Assembly: GCA_023957125.1 (NCBI GenBank)
Contig: JAMLHL010000010.1
Span: 1-64,000, forward strand
Source of the DNA: Chitinophagaceae bacterium
GTDB taxonomy: Bacteria; Bacteroidota; Bacteroidia; Chitinophagales; Chitinophagaceae
Length of the DNA stretch: 64,000 bases
Direction of reading: 5' to 3'
Positions 25,379-34,637 of this stretch are shown in pieces (the stretch's first letter is position 1; each line of letters starts with the position of its first letter). The notes below the pieces were generated by a model. It saw nothing but the letters and a program-made list of their open reading frames with translations, had not been told where the DNA came from and made no database searches. The position numbers and the translations under genes are program-made.

Positions 25379-26011
25379 TTATCGGGTCTTTTCATGGACT
25401 GCCGCCAATACATCTTTTATAGAAGGAAAAGTGTTGCTTAATTTTTCGTCGAATCCCGAAGCGCCAACCCATTCAATCCGGTGGATATCCTCCTCCGTTT
25501 GTGGTAGTAAAGGTTGATCTGAAGGTGCTTCCATCCGGTACCAATAGGTCTCCTTCAAAATTTCTTTTCCAAACAGGCTATAGGTGTGGTAAGTCATTTT
25601 AAGCAAATCTTTTAACCGTACTTTGCTGAGCCCCGTCTCCTCCATTACTTCCCGCACGGCACAGGTTTCGGGGGTTTCTCCCTCTTCTTTTTTTCCTTTT
25701 GGCAAATCCCATACCCCTCTCCTGAAGATCATAAGGGTCTCTTCCTTTTCGTTTCTGATCACGCCGCCGGCTGCCTGTATGACCGTGAATTGTTCCCAGA
25801 ACATTTTCTTTAATTGATCAGGATCAGAACTGTATAGTATTCCGGCATGAAACCCCGGATGGGAAATGTCATGCAACATTGTTTTTATAGCAGAACGGGT
25901 CGTCTCATCTATAAAAATCGTATCGGGATGATGCCGGTAAATTTCAATATCAGGCGTGATCTCATCACATAGAAAAACGGGCTTTTCGCCGAAGTAAATT
26001 TTCAAAACCAT
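25379..26011 (-). CDS. Nudix hydrolase with N-terminal extension
   Basis: A 210-residue protein with a complete Nudix box GKKEEGETPETCAVREV then MEETGL in the C-terminal half, preceded by VWDLPK. About 80 N-terminal residues precede the domain and are not recognised. The frame opens with a TTG at 26020; ATG 26011 is preferred. It is divergent from pyrE, with only 27 bases between the two starts. The substrate is unknown; the WDLPKGK context resembles diadenosine polyphosphate or 8-oxo-dGTP type Nudix enzymes, which is inference. Confidence 0.85.
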   Translation of the reverse strand: MVLKIYFGEKPVFLCDEITPDIEIYRHHPDTIFIDETTRSAIKTMLHDISHPGFHAGILYSSDPDQLKKMFWEQFTVIQAAGGVIRNEKEETLMIFRRGVWDLPKGKKEEGETPETCAVREVMEETGLSKVRLKDLLKMTYHTYSLFGKEILKETYWYRMEAPSDQPLLPQTEEDIHRIEWVGASGFDEKLSNTFPSIKDVLAAVHEKTR

Positions 26012-26026
26012 CCCATGCAATTTTAT

Positions 26027-26034
26027 TATTTTCG
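26027..26034 (+). promoter_or_regulatory. -7 promoter box of pyrE
   Basis: TATTTTCG (one mismatch to TAnnTTTG) is followed by CAGC and the pyrE ATG at 26039. The four-base distance implies transcription starting at the ATG. It also decides against the upstream in-frame codon at 26015, which would lie before the promoter. Confidence 0.45.
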
Positions 26035-26038
26035 CAGC

Positions 26039-26668
26039 ATGACAAATGAAAAGGCAGTTGCTGAAAAACTTTTACAAATTAACGCTATTCAACTGAAACC
26101 CCGGCAACCTTTTACCTGGGCTTCCGGATGGAAGAGCCCGATTTATTGCGACAACAGAAAAACGCTTTCTTTTCCTTATATCCGCGATTTCGTGAAATCT
26201 GAATTATGCAATGTGGTCTTTGAAAAATTTCCTGATGCCGGTATGCTGGCCGGGGTGGCCACTGCAGGTATTGCCTGGGGAGCCATGGTGGCGGATCAAC
26301 TGAAATTGCCTTTTATTTATGTACGTGCCAAGCCAAAAGAACATGGTCTTGGCAACCAGGTGGAAGGCTATTTTGAACCGGGGCAGAAAGTAGTGGTGGT
26401 GGAAGACCTGGTATCTACCGGTAAAAGCAGTTTACAGGTGTGCAAAGTGCTGCAGGAACAGGGATTGCATATTGAGGGAATGGTATCCATTTTTTCGTAC
26501 GGCTTCGATGTAGCGACTCAGGCTTTTGCGGAAGCAAAGATTGTGCTGAAGCCTTTAACCAACTACCAAACGCTGATCCGGCTGGCTATGGAGAAGGGGG
26601 TGATACCGCCCGGTGATGAGGCCACCCTGTTGAACTGGAGACAGGATCCGGCAAATTGGAAAGGTTAA
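26039..26668 (+). CDS. pyrE: Orotate phosphoribosyltransferase
   Basis: A 209-residue type I phosphoribosyltransferase that forms OMP from orotate and PRPP. The PRPP motif VVVVEDLVSTGKSS (about residues 119-132) is intact, and the conserved N-terminal AIQLKPRQPFTWASGWKSPI and KPKEHGLGNQVEG are present. The start at 26039 is chosen because the promoter box lies just before it. pyrB is about 6 kb away on the same strand, so the pyrimidine genes are scattered. Confidence 0.96.
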   Translation: MTNEKAVAEKLLQINAIQLKPRQPFTWASGWKSPIYCDNRKTLSFPYIRDFVKSELCNVVFEKFPDAGMLAGVATAGIAWGAMVADQLKLPFIYVRAKPKEHGLGNQVEGYFEPGQKVVVVEDLVSTGKSSLQVCKVLQEQGLHIEGMVSIFSYGFDVATQAFAEAKIVLKPLTNYQTLIRLAMEKGVIPPGDEATLLNWRQDPANWKG

Positions 26669-26730
26669 CATATTCTTTTACAAAAAACTGCTATCTTTTC
26701 GCCCAATCATAAACGTAATCCGTTTTTTTT

Positions 26731-27075
26731 ATGAAAAAAATCATTTTTTTAATAGCCGTTGTTTGTGGCATATCATGGTCGGCCAATGCGCAGGGCAGGA
26801 AGCCTGTAACCGTTAAAATTTCTACGCCAACCGTTCAATGCGACCAGTGTAAAAAAAATATAGAAAATTACATGAAGCGGGAAGAAGGCATTGCCAAGGT
26901 AGTAGTGGACTACAGGCGAAACACAACGACCGTTACCTATCTTCCCAACCGGACGAATGTCGAAAATGTAAAAACAGGTATTGCCAATGCAGGCTATGAT
27001 GCAGATGATGTGAAGGCCAATGAAGACTCTTATAAAGCCCTGCCCACCTGTTGTAAGAAGCCGGAGGACCAGTGA
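26731..27075 (+). CDS. Exported heavy-metal-associated (HMA) domain protein
   Basis: A 114-residue protein with a clear signal peptide (MKKIIFLIAVVCGISWSANA, cleavage before QGRK). The mature part is a ferredoxin-like HMA domain with CDQC as the CxxC metal site (about residues 37-40) and the usual GIAKVVVDYRRNTTTVTY strand. A second cysteine pair (CC, about 108-109) lies near the C-terminus. It would bind copper, mercury or a similar metal in the periplasm. No P-type ATPase or cop/mer gene is adjacent, so transport or buffering is a guess. Confidence 0.85.
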   Translation: MKKIIFLIAVVCGISWSANAQGRKPVTVKISTPTVQCDQCKKNIENYMKREEGIAKVVVDYRRNTTTVTYLPNRTNVENVKTGIANAGYDADDVKANEDSYKALPTCCKKPEDQ

Positions 27076-27142
27076 AAAAAGATTTGAGATTTCCCGCTTG
27101 AGGTAAATGATCTTATTCCGATAATCAAAAACTCATCATGCT

Positions 27143-28723
27143 ATGAGGAGAATTTCTCTTTCATTATTCGTATTGTTTTTTCTTGAGAGCGGTGTGCTTG
27201 CCCAATTTCCCCCACCCGCAAAACCGGCTAAAGCGATTGATCCGGTTGTCCAGCAAATGGTTGATGAAGCAACCAACCATTCTCAGTTAAGAACCCTCGC
27301 CCATGAATTGTTGGATGAGATCGGCCCCCGGCTGGTGGGTACGCCCAAGATGCAGCAGGCCCATGATTGGGCATTAACAAAGTATAAAAACTGGGGTATA
27401 GCGGCCCGCAATGAAAAATGGGGTGAATGGCGTGGCTGGGAAAGAGGGATCACGCATATTGATATGACCTCTCCCTGGACAAAATCCCTGGAAGGTACAC
27501 AGTTGGCATGGAGCCCTTCTACCAAAAGGAAGACCATTACGGCCGGGGTCATTATTTTACCCGACCTGCCTGACAGCATTGCTTATGCGAAATGGGCGCC
27601 GCAGGTAAAAGGGAAGTTCGTTATGATCAGTTTGGCGCAGCCCACCGGGAGACCGGAAGCAAACTGGAAAGAATATGCCACAGCATTGTCTTTTTCCAAA
27701 ATGAAAAACGAACGTGATTCTCTTACGCAGGCCTGGAACCAACGAATTGAGAAAACGGGATACAATATGCGCACCCTGCCGGTGATGCTCGAAAAAGCCG
27801 GCGCCTCCGGAATTGTTACCAATTACTGGAGCCAGGGATTTGGCGTAGATAAAATTTTTGGAGCCCATACAAAAAATATCCCCACGGTTGATATCAGCCT
27901 CGAAGATTATGGATTGGTATATCGCCTGGTAGCCGGGGGTACGCCCGTTCAGCTATCCATCCGGGCCGACAGCCGCGAAACCGGTGTACAGCCTACCCTC
28001 AATACCATTGCGGAGATAAAAGGCACGGAGAACCCCGACGAATACGTGATCTTATCGGCTCATTTTGATTCGTGGGACGGCGGCACCGGCGCTACGGACA
28101 ACGGCACCGGCACGCTGGTAATGATGGAAGCGATGCGGATACTGAAGAAATTTTATCCGGATCCCAAAAGAACGATCCTGGTAGGACATTGGGGAAGTGA
28201 AGAGCAGGGATTGAATGGCTCCAGGGCCTTCGTGGAAGACCATCCTGAAATTGTGAAAGGGCTTCAGGCCGCCTTCAACCAGGATAATGGCACCGGCAGG
28301 GTGGTAGATATTTCAGGGCAGGGTTTTCTATATGCCTACGAATATCTGCAGAGATGGCTTGCTGCTGTGCCCGATAGCATCAGGGGGGAGATCAAAACCA
28401 ACTTTCCGGGATCTCCGGGCGGCGGAGGTTCCGACTTCGCTTCTTTTGTAGCAGCCGGATCGCCTGCGTTTAATCTTAGCAGCCTGAGCTGGAATTACTG
28501 GAATTATACCTGGCACACCAATCGGGATACGTATGATAAGATTGTTTTTGATGATGTGCAGAAGAATGTCATCCTGACTGCAATTTTGGCTTATATGGCA
28601 AGTGAAGATCCCTCCTTCTTCAACCGGGAGAAATCTGTTTTGCCCATCAGTCCGCTGACAGGGGATCCTGGTAAATGGCCTTCTATGGTATCTCCAAACC
28701 GGAAAGGAGGACTGGATCAGTAA
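27143..28723 (+). CDS. Secreted M28-family metallopeptidase (carboxypeptidase Q-like)
   Basis: A 526-residue zinc peptidase with a signal peptide (MRRISLSLFVLFFLESGVLA). A PA-like insert (about residues 140-260) precedes the catalytic domain. Metal ligands are visible in SAHFDSWDGGTGATDNGTG (His and Asp) and GHWGSEEQGLNGS (catalytic Glu-Glu), with a late WHTNRDTYDK supplying the last histidine. The family removes amino acids or splits dipeptides outside the cytoplasm. It follows the HMA gene by 67 bases and may share its transcript. Confidence 0.9.
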   Translation: MRRISLSLFVLFFLESGVLAQFPPPAKPAKAIDPVVQQMVDEATNHSQLRTLAHELLDEIGPRLVGTPKMQQAHDWALTKYKNWGIAARNEKWGEWRGWERGITHIDMTSPWTKSLEGTQLAWSPSTKRKTITAGVIILPDLPDSIAYAKWAPQVKGKFVMISLAQPTGRPEANWKEYATALSFSKMKNERDSLTQAWNQRIEKTGYNMRTLPVMLEKAGASGIVTNYWSQGFGVDKIFGAHTKNIPTVDISLEDYGLVYRLVAGGTPVQLSIRADSRETGVQPTLNTIAEIKGTENPDEYVILSAHFDSWDGGTGATDNGTGTLVMMEAMRILKKFYPDPKRTILVGHWGSEEQGLNGSRAFVEDHPEIVKGLQAAFNQDNGTGRVVDISGQGFLYAYEYLQRWLAAVPDSIRGEIKTNFPGSPGGGGSDFASFVAAGSPAFNLSSLSWNYWNYTWHTNRDTYDKIVFDDVQKNVILTAILAYMASEDPSFFNREKSVLPISPLTGDPGKWPSMVSPNRKGGLDQ

Positions 28724-28739
28724 AACCACACGCCAAACT

Positions 28740-28961
28740 AAAATAGCCGTCAGCTTCCGGGTGTGGGGTATCAGGTATCAGGTTTTAGCCGTGAGCTATC
28801 AGCTTTGAGCCGGGTATGAGGAGTTAGGTCATAGGTATCCTAACTCCTAACTTCACACTTCCAAACTAAAAACTGCTCAAAGGGGTCCGAAGCAGTACTT
28901 TTCCTGCATCCGCCACACCCTGCGACGTGCAACCTATACCCTGCCACTAACTCCAAACTCC
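28740..28961. repeat. Low-complexity intergenic block with short repeats and an inverted repeat
   Basis: The gap between two convergent genes holds GGTATCAGGTATCAGG, GGAGTTAGG and CTAACTCC-type words. GGAGTTAGG (28820-28828) and CCTAACTCC (28839-28847) form a perfect 9-bp inverted repeat with a 10-base spacer. No T-run follows, so it is not a standard terminator. No gene is seen. Confidence 0.5.
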
Positions 28962-29699
28962 CTAAGTATCCTTTTGTATCAAAGCCTCAAAGCTGTTTAT
29001 TCCGATCGTCTTTTCGGAAATAAATCCTTCCGCATAAGGCACACCGATCATTTTTCCGAACATCGCATGGCGGCCGATAATAGAGTTGAGGAAACCCGGG
29101 GTAGAGATATAGGTTTGCGGTTCATCGCTGGAGTAAGCTTCTGAATGGAACTGTGAGGTATAGGCTTTCACGGCTTCCAGTTTTGTATCAAAAACAGCGC
29201 TTACATCATACACAAAATCGGGTGCATAATACCGGTCCTGGATGTAATGAAAGATATATTTGGGGCGCCAGTGTTGCTGTGGCCTCCCCTGGTCGTCGCG
29301 GGTTTCTATTTTTCTCAAACCGCTCAGAAAGCAGGCGTCTTTGATCAGGTGACCGGCTCTGCCATGATCGGGGTGGCGGTCATCCAGTGCATTGGCCAAC
29401 ACAATTTCGGGTTGGTATTTCCGGATGGCGTTAATGAGCAGGCGCTGGTGTTCTTCATCGTTTTTAAAAAAACCATCTGCCATGCCTAAGTTGTCACGAA
29501 CATCAACCTGTAATATTTTTGCAGCGGCGGCCGACTCCTTTGCTCTCAATTCAGCGCTGCCCCTGGTACCCAACTCTCCCCGCGTGAGGTCAATGATCCC
29601 TGTTTTTTTACCCGACTGTTTTTCCATCAGTAAAACACCGCCACAACCCAATTCGGCATCATCGGGATGTACGGCAATAGCGAGAACGTCTAATTTCAT
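28962..29699 (-). CDS. bshB1: Bacillithiol biosynthesis deacetylase BshB1
   Basis: A 245-residue PIG-L-type zinc deacetylase. The metal motif AVHPDDAELGCGG (residues 9-21) supplies His and two Asp, the third ligand histidine is in RHPDHGRAGHL, and the family-typical VYDVSAVFDTKLEAVKAYTS is near 165-185. BshB1 removes the acetyl group from GlcNAc-malate in bacillithiol synthesis; the thiol is made by many Bacteroidota. bshA and bshC are not in the window. Other PIG-L deacetylases are an alternative, but the sequence fits BshB1 well. Confidence 0.9.
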   Translation of the reverse strand: MKLDVLAIAVHPDDAELGCGGVLLMEKQSGKKTGIIDLTRGELGTRGSAELRAKESAAAAKILQVDVRDNLGMADGFFKNDEEHQRLLINAIRKYQPEIVLANALDDRHPDHGRAGHLIKDACFLSGLRKIETRDDQGRPQQHWRPKYIFHYIQDRYYAPDFVYDVSAVFDTKLEAVKAYTSQFHSEAYSSDEPQTYISTPGFLNSIIGRHAMFGKMIGVPYAEGFISEKTIGINSFEALIQKDT

Positions 29700-29792
29700 C
29701 CGTATGTTTTTGTTTTTTATTCCGTGTAGGTGAGAATAGGTTGGTAGTTATTCCCGTGCCCGAAAATTCCATCCGGGCGTTTCATCAGGATG

Positions 29793-29800
29793 CAAAATTA
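29793..29800 (-). promoter_or_regulatory. -7 promoter box of bshB1
   Basis: The minus strand reads TAATTTTG, a perfect TAnnTTTG, about 93 bases upstream of the ATG at 29699. No -33 TTTG at standard spacing is seen. Confidence 0.45.
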
Positions 29801-29912
29801 AGGTAAAGAAGAATTGGAGAAGGATTTGAGTTTCAGCCCCTGGAACAGAAGACACGAGGGAAGACAGGAAGGAATTAAAATGCTTATTTTCCTGTAGGTT
29901 TGCAAATGCTTA

Positions 29913-29920
29913 TATGTTTG
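29913..29920 (+). promoter_or_regulatory. -7 promoter box of prpB, with a downstream palindrome
   Basis: TATGTTTG is a perfect -7 match about 59 bases before the prpB ATG. Just after it, CCGGTA (29933-29938) and TACCGG (29947-29952) form an inverted repeat that could be an operator or leader hairpin for the propionate genes. Confidence 0.45.
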
Positions 29921-29978
29921 TTCCTGTGAGATCCGGTAACCTCTGATACCGGTTCAGGTGAATTTTATAATAAATGTT

Positions 29979-30872
29979 ATGTCAACATCACTACCTATAT
30001 CAGCCGGCACCCGTTTCCGGCAGGCGATGAAGGAAGAGCATCCGCTTCAGATCGTGGGTACTATTAATGCCAATCATGCCTTGCTGGCTGCCCGGGCGGG
30101 GTTCAAAGCGATCTACCTGTCGGGTGGGGGAGTGGCGGCAGGTTCCTTAGGCATACCCGACTTAGGTATTACCACCCTGGACGATGTGCTGACGGATATT
30201 TACCGGATCACCGGGGTTACCGCCACTCCCCTGATGGTGGATGTGGACACCGGTTTCGGACCTTCCGCCTTTAATGTGGCCCGCACCGTAAAATCATTGA
30301 TAAAAGCCGGTGCCGGAGCTTTACATATCGAAGACCAGGTAGGCGCCAAGCGTTGCGGACATCGCCCGGGAAAGGAACTGGTGAGTTGTGCGGAAATGGC
30401 AGACCGGATAAAAGCCGCTACCGACGCCCGCACCGATGAAGCTTTTGTGATCGGCGCCCGCACCGACGCCCTGGCAAGCGAAGGTTTGGAAAAAACCCTG
30501 GAAAGAGCGGTTGCCTATAAAAATGCCGGCGCTGATTTTATTTTCGCAGAAGCGGTGAATGACCTGTCACTATACAGAAAATTTATCCAGGCAACCGGGA
30601 TCCCTGTGCTCGCTAATATTACCGAATTCGGAATGACGCCTTTATGGACGGTAAACGAATTAAAAGACGCCGGCGTGGATATGATCCTTTACCCGCTGAG
30701 CGCTTTCAGAGCAGCCAATAAAGCGGCGCAGCGGGTTTTTGAAACCATCCGGGCGGAGGGTTCTCAAAAGAATATGATAGCGGCTATGCAAACCCGTGAC
30801 GAATTGTACGCGAGTATTGGCTATCACAGTTATGAGGAAAAACTGGACGAACTCTTTTCAAAAAATAAATAA
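29979..30872 (+). CDS. prpB: Methylisocitrate lyase
   Basis: A 297-residue isocitrate-lyase-superfamily enzyme that splits 2-methylisocitrate into pyruvate and succinate, the last step of the methylcitrate cycle. The catalytic loop [14 protein letters not shown] (KRCGH, about residues 120-133), the Mg2+-site region MVDVDTGFG and [14 protein letters not shown] are all present. The frame opens with a GTG at 29958; ATG 29979 gives the usual N-terminus. prpC starts five bases after its stop. Confidence 0.95.
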   Translation: MSTSLPISAGTRFRQAMKEEHPLQIVGTINANHALLAARAGFKAIYLSGGGVAAGSLGIPDLGITTLDDVLTDIYRITGVTATPLMVDVDTGFGPSAFNVARTVKSLIKAGAGALHIEDQVGAKRCGHRPGKELVSCAEMADRIKAATDARTDEAFVIGARTDALASEGLEKTLERAVAYKNAGADFIFAEAVNDLSLYRKFIQATGIPVLANITEFGMTPLWTVNELKDAGVDMILYPLSAFRAANKAAQRVFETIRAEGSQKNMIAAMQTRDELYASIGYHSYEEKLDELFSKNK

Positions 30873-30877
30873 ACACG

Positions 30878-32032
30878 ATGTCTGATACACCAACGCCTCA
30901 GTTTAAACCTAAGAAAAGTGTAGCCCTTTCCGGAGTGGCTGCCGGCAATACAGCCTTATGTACCGTAGGGAAAAGCGGGAATGATCTGCATTACCGGGGG
31001 TATGATATTCTTGATCTGGCGGAAGGCGCAGATTTTGAAGAAGTGGCTTATCTCCTCATTCACGAAAAATTACCTGATGCGGTTCAATTGAGTGCCTATA
31101 AAACGAAGCTGATGAGTTTGCGGGGACTGCCGGCAGTGGTTAAGCGCATCCTCGAGGATATCCCGGCATCCGCTCATCCAATGGATGTGCTGCGCACCTA
31201 TACGTCGGTGTTAGGTACGGTGCATCCCGAAAAGGAAGACCATTCTCATGCAGGAGCAAAGGATATAGCTGATAAGCTCCTGGCTTCCTTCGGTTCTGCC
31301 TTATTATACTGGTATCATTATTCTCATCATGGCCGCCGGATAGAGGTGGAGACGGATGATGACACCATTGGCGCTCATTTTTTGCACCTGCTTCATGGTA
31401 AGCAGCCTGGAGACTCCTGGCAGAAAGCCATGCAGGTTTCTTTAAACCTGTATGCCGAGCACGAGTTTAACGCTTCCACTTTTACCGCCCGGGTGATTGC
31501 AGGAACCGGCTCCGATATGTATGCTGCCGTAACCGGGGCTATCGGGGCTTTGCGGGGCCCCAAACACGGCGGGGCCAACGAGGTGGCATTTGATATACAA
31601 AGCCGCTATGCATCGGTGGACGAGGCTGTTGCGGATATCCGGTTCAGACTGGAAAAAAAAGAAGTGATCATTGGTTTCGGGCATCCGGTATATACGGTAT
31701 CCGATCCGCGGAACCAGGTGATTAAGAAAGTTGCAAAGACTTTGTCAGAAGAGGCAGGCGACAGGCTGTTGTTTGATATTGCCGAAGGCCTGGAAACCCT
31801 GATGTGGGAGCAGAAGAAAATGTTTCCCAACCTCGATTGGTTTTCGGCGGTTTCCTATCATCTGATGGGGGTGCCTACTTTGTTCTTCACGCCCTTGTTT
31901 GTGATCTCCCGGGTCACGGGCTGGAGCGCTCATGTGATAGAGCAGCGGCAGGATGGAAAGATCATCCGCCCCGGCGCTCATTACACCGGGCCGGAAAACA
32001 GGGCGTTTGTACCGATAGAAAAGAGGAAGTAA
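30878..32032 (+). CDS. prpC: 2-methylcitrate synthase / citrate synthase
   Basis: A 384-residue type II-like short citrate synthase that condenses propionyl-CoA with oxaloacetate. The catalytic regions are visible: [20 protein letters not shown], the histidine-containing [15 protein letters not shown] (about residues 227-241), IIGFGHPVY (about 264-272) and the aspartate region around [16 protein letters not shown] (about 312-327). It starts [20 protein letters not shown]. Its place between prpB and prpD argues for the methylcitrate role, although such enzymes often also use acetyl-CoA. Confidence 0.92.
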   Translation: MSDTPTPQFKPKKSVALSGVAAGNTALCTVGKSGNDLHYRGYDILDLAEGADFEEVAYLLIHEKLPDAVQLSAYKTKLMSLRGLPAVVKRILEDIPASAHPMDVLRTYTSVLGTVHPEKEDHSHAGAKDIADKLLASFGSALLYWYHYSHHGRRIEVETDDDTIGAHFLHLLHGKQPGDSWQKAMQVSLNLYAEHEFNASTFTARVIAGTGSDMYAAVTGAIGALRGPKHGGANEVAFDIQSRYASVDEAVADIRFRLEKKEVIIGFGHPVYTVSDPRNQVIKKVAKTLSEEAGDRLLFDIAEGLETLMWEQKKMFPNLDWFSAVSYHLMGVPTLFFTPLFVISRVTGWSAHVIEQRQDGKIIRPGAHYTGPENRAFVPIEKRK

Positions 32033-32149
32033 ATGGATTACATTGAAAGAATATCTTTAATGAAGGAGAACCTGGCGAAAATTCAACGATGGTGGCTCAA
32101 AGCGATCCCGGGAAAAAGAACCAATGATAAAATTGATCAATCAATTTGA
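32033..32149 (+). CDS. Possible 38-residue protein after prpC
   Basis: An ATG directly after the prpC stop (TAA then ATG) opens 38 codons ending TGA. The product (MDYIERISLMKENLAKIQRW, then WLKAIPGKRTNDK) is basic and could form one amphipathic helix. It has no known relatives that I recognise. Its exact abutment to prpC is the only support; it may be chance. Confidence 0.25.
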   Translation: MDYIERISLMKENLAKIQRWWLKAIPGKRTNDKIDQSI

Positions 32150-32215
32150 TTGCCTGAGTTTATAGTAGATAGAACCGTCTCTTCGTTGCCTGACAAAACA
32201 TCCCTCATTGCCCCT

Positions 32216-32223
32216 TATCTTTG
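32216..32223 (+). promoter_or_regulatory. -7 promoter box upstream of prpD
   Basis: TATCTTTG is a perfect TAnnTTTG. The nearest TTG (32186-32188) is 27 bases upstream, longer than usual. It would give prpD its own transcript, with a leader that contains the whole heptanucleotide array. Confidence 0.5.
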
Positions 32224-32260
32224 CCCCCGTTGTTGTACGAATCCGGAATTCTAAGAAACC

Positions 32261-32336
32261 AATTTTAAATCTCAAATTTTAAATCTCAAATCTCAAATTT
32301 TAAATCTCAAATCTCAAATCTTAAATCTCAAATCTT
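32261..32336 (+). repeat. Heptanucleotide array (about 11 AAATYTY units) abutting prpD
   Basis: About eleven successive 7-mers alternate among AAATTTT, AAATCTC and AAATCTT and end with AAC and the prpD ATG. The array lies between a -7 box and the start codon, so the unit number sets leader length. The coaD array has the same AAC-ATG junction. Confidence 0.8.
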
Positions 32337-32339
32337 AAC

Positions 32340-33785
32340 ATGTCCGCTTCTTCCAACGAACGTCCGCCGGTAGATAAGGTGATTGCCGATATTGCCGATT
32401 ATACGCTGAACTATAAAATAGAAAGCGAACCGGCCTGGTCCACCGCTCATTATTGTTTGCTGGATACCCTGGGCTGCGGGCTGGAAGCTTTAACCTACCC
32501 GGCCTGTACAAAATTGTTGGGGCCGGTTGTACCAGGCACTATTGTACCGAACGGAGCTAAGGTGCCCGGCACGCCCTACCAGTTAGATCCCGTGCAGGCT
32601 GCTTTTAACATCGGTACTATTATTCGCTGGCTTGATTTCAACGACACCTGGCTGGCTGCAGAATGGGGGCATCCCTCTGACAACTTAGGAGGAATCTTAG
32701 CGGTTGCCGACTGGCTTTCCAGAACGGCGGTGGCCAATGGTAAGCCTCCGTTGACCATGAAGGCTGTACTGGACGGGATGATCAGGGCGCATGAAATTCA
32801 GGGTGTGATGGCGCTGGAAAACTCTTTCAACAAGGTAGGGCTTGATCACGTGTTGCTGGTGAAAATAGCTACCACAGCGGTAGTGGGCAGGCTCATCGGT
32901 CTCAACCGAGACGAACTGATCAATGCTGTTTCCCTTGCTTTCGTGGATGGACACTCGCTGCGTACCTATCGCCATTCCCCTAATACCGGCAGCCGTAAGT
33001 CATGGGCCGCCGGAGATGCCACATCTCGTGGTGTGCGCCTGGCGCTGATGGCAAAGACCGGAGAGATGGGTTATCCTTCTGTTTTAACTGCCAAAACCTG
33101 GGGGTTTTACGACGTGTTGTTCAATGGAAGGGAGTTTACCTTTCAGCGCGATTACGGCTCCTACGTGATGGAAAACGTGCTGTTTAAAATATCCTTTCCT
33201 GCTGAATTTCATTCCCAAACAGCGGTAGAAGCTGCAATGCAATTGCATCAGCAGTTACATTCGCTGGGTAAAACAACGGATGATATTCAAAAAATAACCA
33301 TTCGCACCCATGAGGCGGCCATCCGTATCATTGATAAAAAAGGTCCGCTGCACAATCCTGCCGACCGCGACCATTGTATCCAGTATATGATAGCCGTTCC
33401 TTTGCTTTTTGGAAGACTGACTGCGGCGGATTATGAAGATCATATAGCCTCTGATCCGCGTATTGACATATTGCGGGAGACCATGATTGCTACTGAAGAT
33501 CCTCAATTCACCAAAGATTATCATGATCCTGAAAAGCGCTCTATAGCCAATGGACTAACCATTGTATTAAAAGATGGAACTGTTTTGCCTGAGGTAGTGG
33601 TGGAATATCCCATTGGGCATAAAAGAAGGAGGAAGGAGGGAATCCCGCTGTTAGTGGAGAAATATAGAATCAATCTGGCAAGAGTCTTTGCTGCCAAACA
33701 ACAAAAAATGATATTACAGGCGTCGCTGGATCATAAAAAGCTGGAGGCTTTGCCGGTACACGAATTTGTTGATCTTTTAGTATAA
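32340..33785 (+). CDS. prpD: 2-methylcitrate dehydratase (MmgE/PrpD family)
   Basis: A 481-residue MmgE/PrpD-family lyase that dehydrates 2-methylcitrate. Family motifs are [11 protein letters not shown] near residue 45, [20 protein letters not shown] (about 100-120), the substrate-pocket [15 protein letters not shown] (about 204-218) and [14 protein letters not shown]. It follows prpB and prpC on the same strand but with its own promoter candidate and repeat-rich leader. Together the three give the methylcitrate cycle except for the aconitase step. Confidence 0.93.
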   Translation: MSASSNERPPVDKVIADIADYTLNYKIESEPAWSTAHYCLLDTLGCGLEALTYPACTKLLGPVVPGTIVPNGAKVPGTPYQLDPVQAAFNIGTIIRWLDFNDTWLAAEWGHPSDNLGGILAVADWLSRTAVANGKPPLTMKAVLDGMIRAHEIQGVMALENSFNKVGLDHVLLVKIATTAVVGRLIGLNRDELINAVSLAFVDGHSLRTYRHSPNTGSRKSWAAGDATSRGVRLALMAKTGEMGYPSVLTAKTWGFYDVLFNGREFTFQRDYGSYVMENVLFKISFPAEFHSQTAVEAAMQLHQQLHSLGKTTDDIQKITIRTHEAAIRIIDKKGPLHNPADRDHCIQYMIAVPLLFGRLTAADYEDHIASDPRIDILRETMIATEDPQFTKDYHDPEKRSIANGLTIVLKDGTVLPEVVVEYPIGHKRRRKEGIPLLVEKYRINLARVFAAKQQKMILQASLDHKKLEALPVHEFVDLLV

Positions 33786-33795
33786 AAACAATTGT

Positions 33796-34551
33796 ATGGA
33801 ATGGCTTACCAGTCCTGAAGCATGGATTTCACTGCTCACCCTCACTGTCCTGGAAATAGTATTGGGGATAGATAACATCGTATTCATATCTATTCTTACG
33901 GGCAAACTACCTGCCCATCAGCAAAAGAAAGCGAGGCGGATAGGGCTGTCGCTGGCAATGATCACCAGGGTGCTGTTGTTGCTTTCCATTGCCTGGATCA
34001 TGACCCTGACTGCACCCCTTTTTAATATAGCCGACTGGTTTGGAATCACCGATGCGCATTGGGTGGAAAACCTGACGATCTCCGGAAGAGATATCATTTT
34101 AATCGGCGGGGGTTTATTTTTGATTTATAAGAGTACCATAGAGATCCATGAAAGGGTGGAAGGGCACGATGAAGACGGGCAAAAGAAGGATCAGAAGCCG
34201 ATTTCTTTTGGGCGGGCCATCACAGAGATCCTGTTGCTGGATGTGGTGTTTTCCCTTGATTCCGTAATTACGGCGGTAGGAATGGCCGATCACGTGGAAA
34301 TCATGATAGCCGCTGTGATCATTGCCGTACTTATTATGCTGATCTCTTCAGAAAAGATCAGTGGGTTTGTAAACAATCATCCCACGGTAAAAATGTTGGC
34401 CCTCGCTTTTTTATTACTGATCGGGATTTCACTTATAGCGGAAAGCTTTGATCAGCATATTCCCAAAGGTTATATTTATTTTGCCATGGCATTTTCCGTA
34501 TTTGTGGAAATGCTTAACCTGCGGGTGGCTAAAAAACGCAGGAAAATATAA
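33796..34551 (+). CDS. TerC-family integral membrane protein
   Basis: A 251-residue protein with about seven membrane segments. TerC signature regions are [16 protein letters not shown] (about residues 19-34) and [19 protein letters not shown] (about 145-163), both with conserved acidic and asparagine residues that probably bind a metal. The family includes Alx/MeeY-type manganese exporters and tellurium-resistance proteins. A manganese or metal-export role during secretion stress is inferred from the family. It lies 10 bases after prpD, but a functional link is not evident. Confidence 0.88.
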   Translation: MEWLTSPEAWISLLTLTVLEIVLGIDNIVFISILTGKLPAHQQKKARRIGLSLAMITRVLLLLSIAWIMTLTAPLFNIADWFGITDAHWVENLTISGRDIILIGGGLFLIYKSTIEIHERVEGHDEDGQKKDQKPISFGRAITEILLLDVVFSLDSVITAVGMADHVEIMIAAVIIAVLIMLISSEKISGFVNNHPTVKMLALAFLLLIGISLIAESFDQHIPKGYIYFAMAFSVFVEMLNLRVAKKRRKI

Positions 34552-34583
34552 TTTGGGATTTAAGCGGGGCTCTGTTAACTTTG
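34552..34583 (+). promoter_or_regulatory. -33/-7 promoter of rpmE2
   Basis: TTTG at 34552-34555 and TAACTTTG at 34576-34583 are separated by 20 bases, an almost ideal Bacteroidota promoter. The -33 box begins directly after the terC stop codon. The predicted leader is about 50 bases. Confidence 0.75.
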
Positions 34584-34637
34584 CGCTTCCTTAAAATAGT
34601 ACGGCACAATCCGTACGACCTTAAAACATTGATTATC

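Noticed and set aside
32261..32336. CRISPR or minisatellite with coding role before prpD
   Set aside because: The 7-bp units have no spacers and are AT-only intergenic sequence; a simple repeat fits better.
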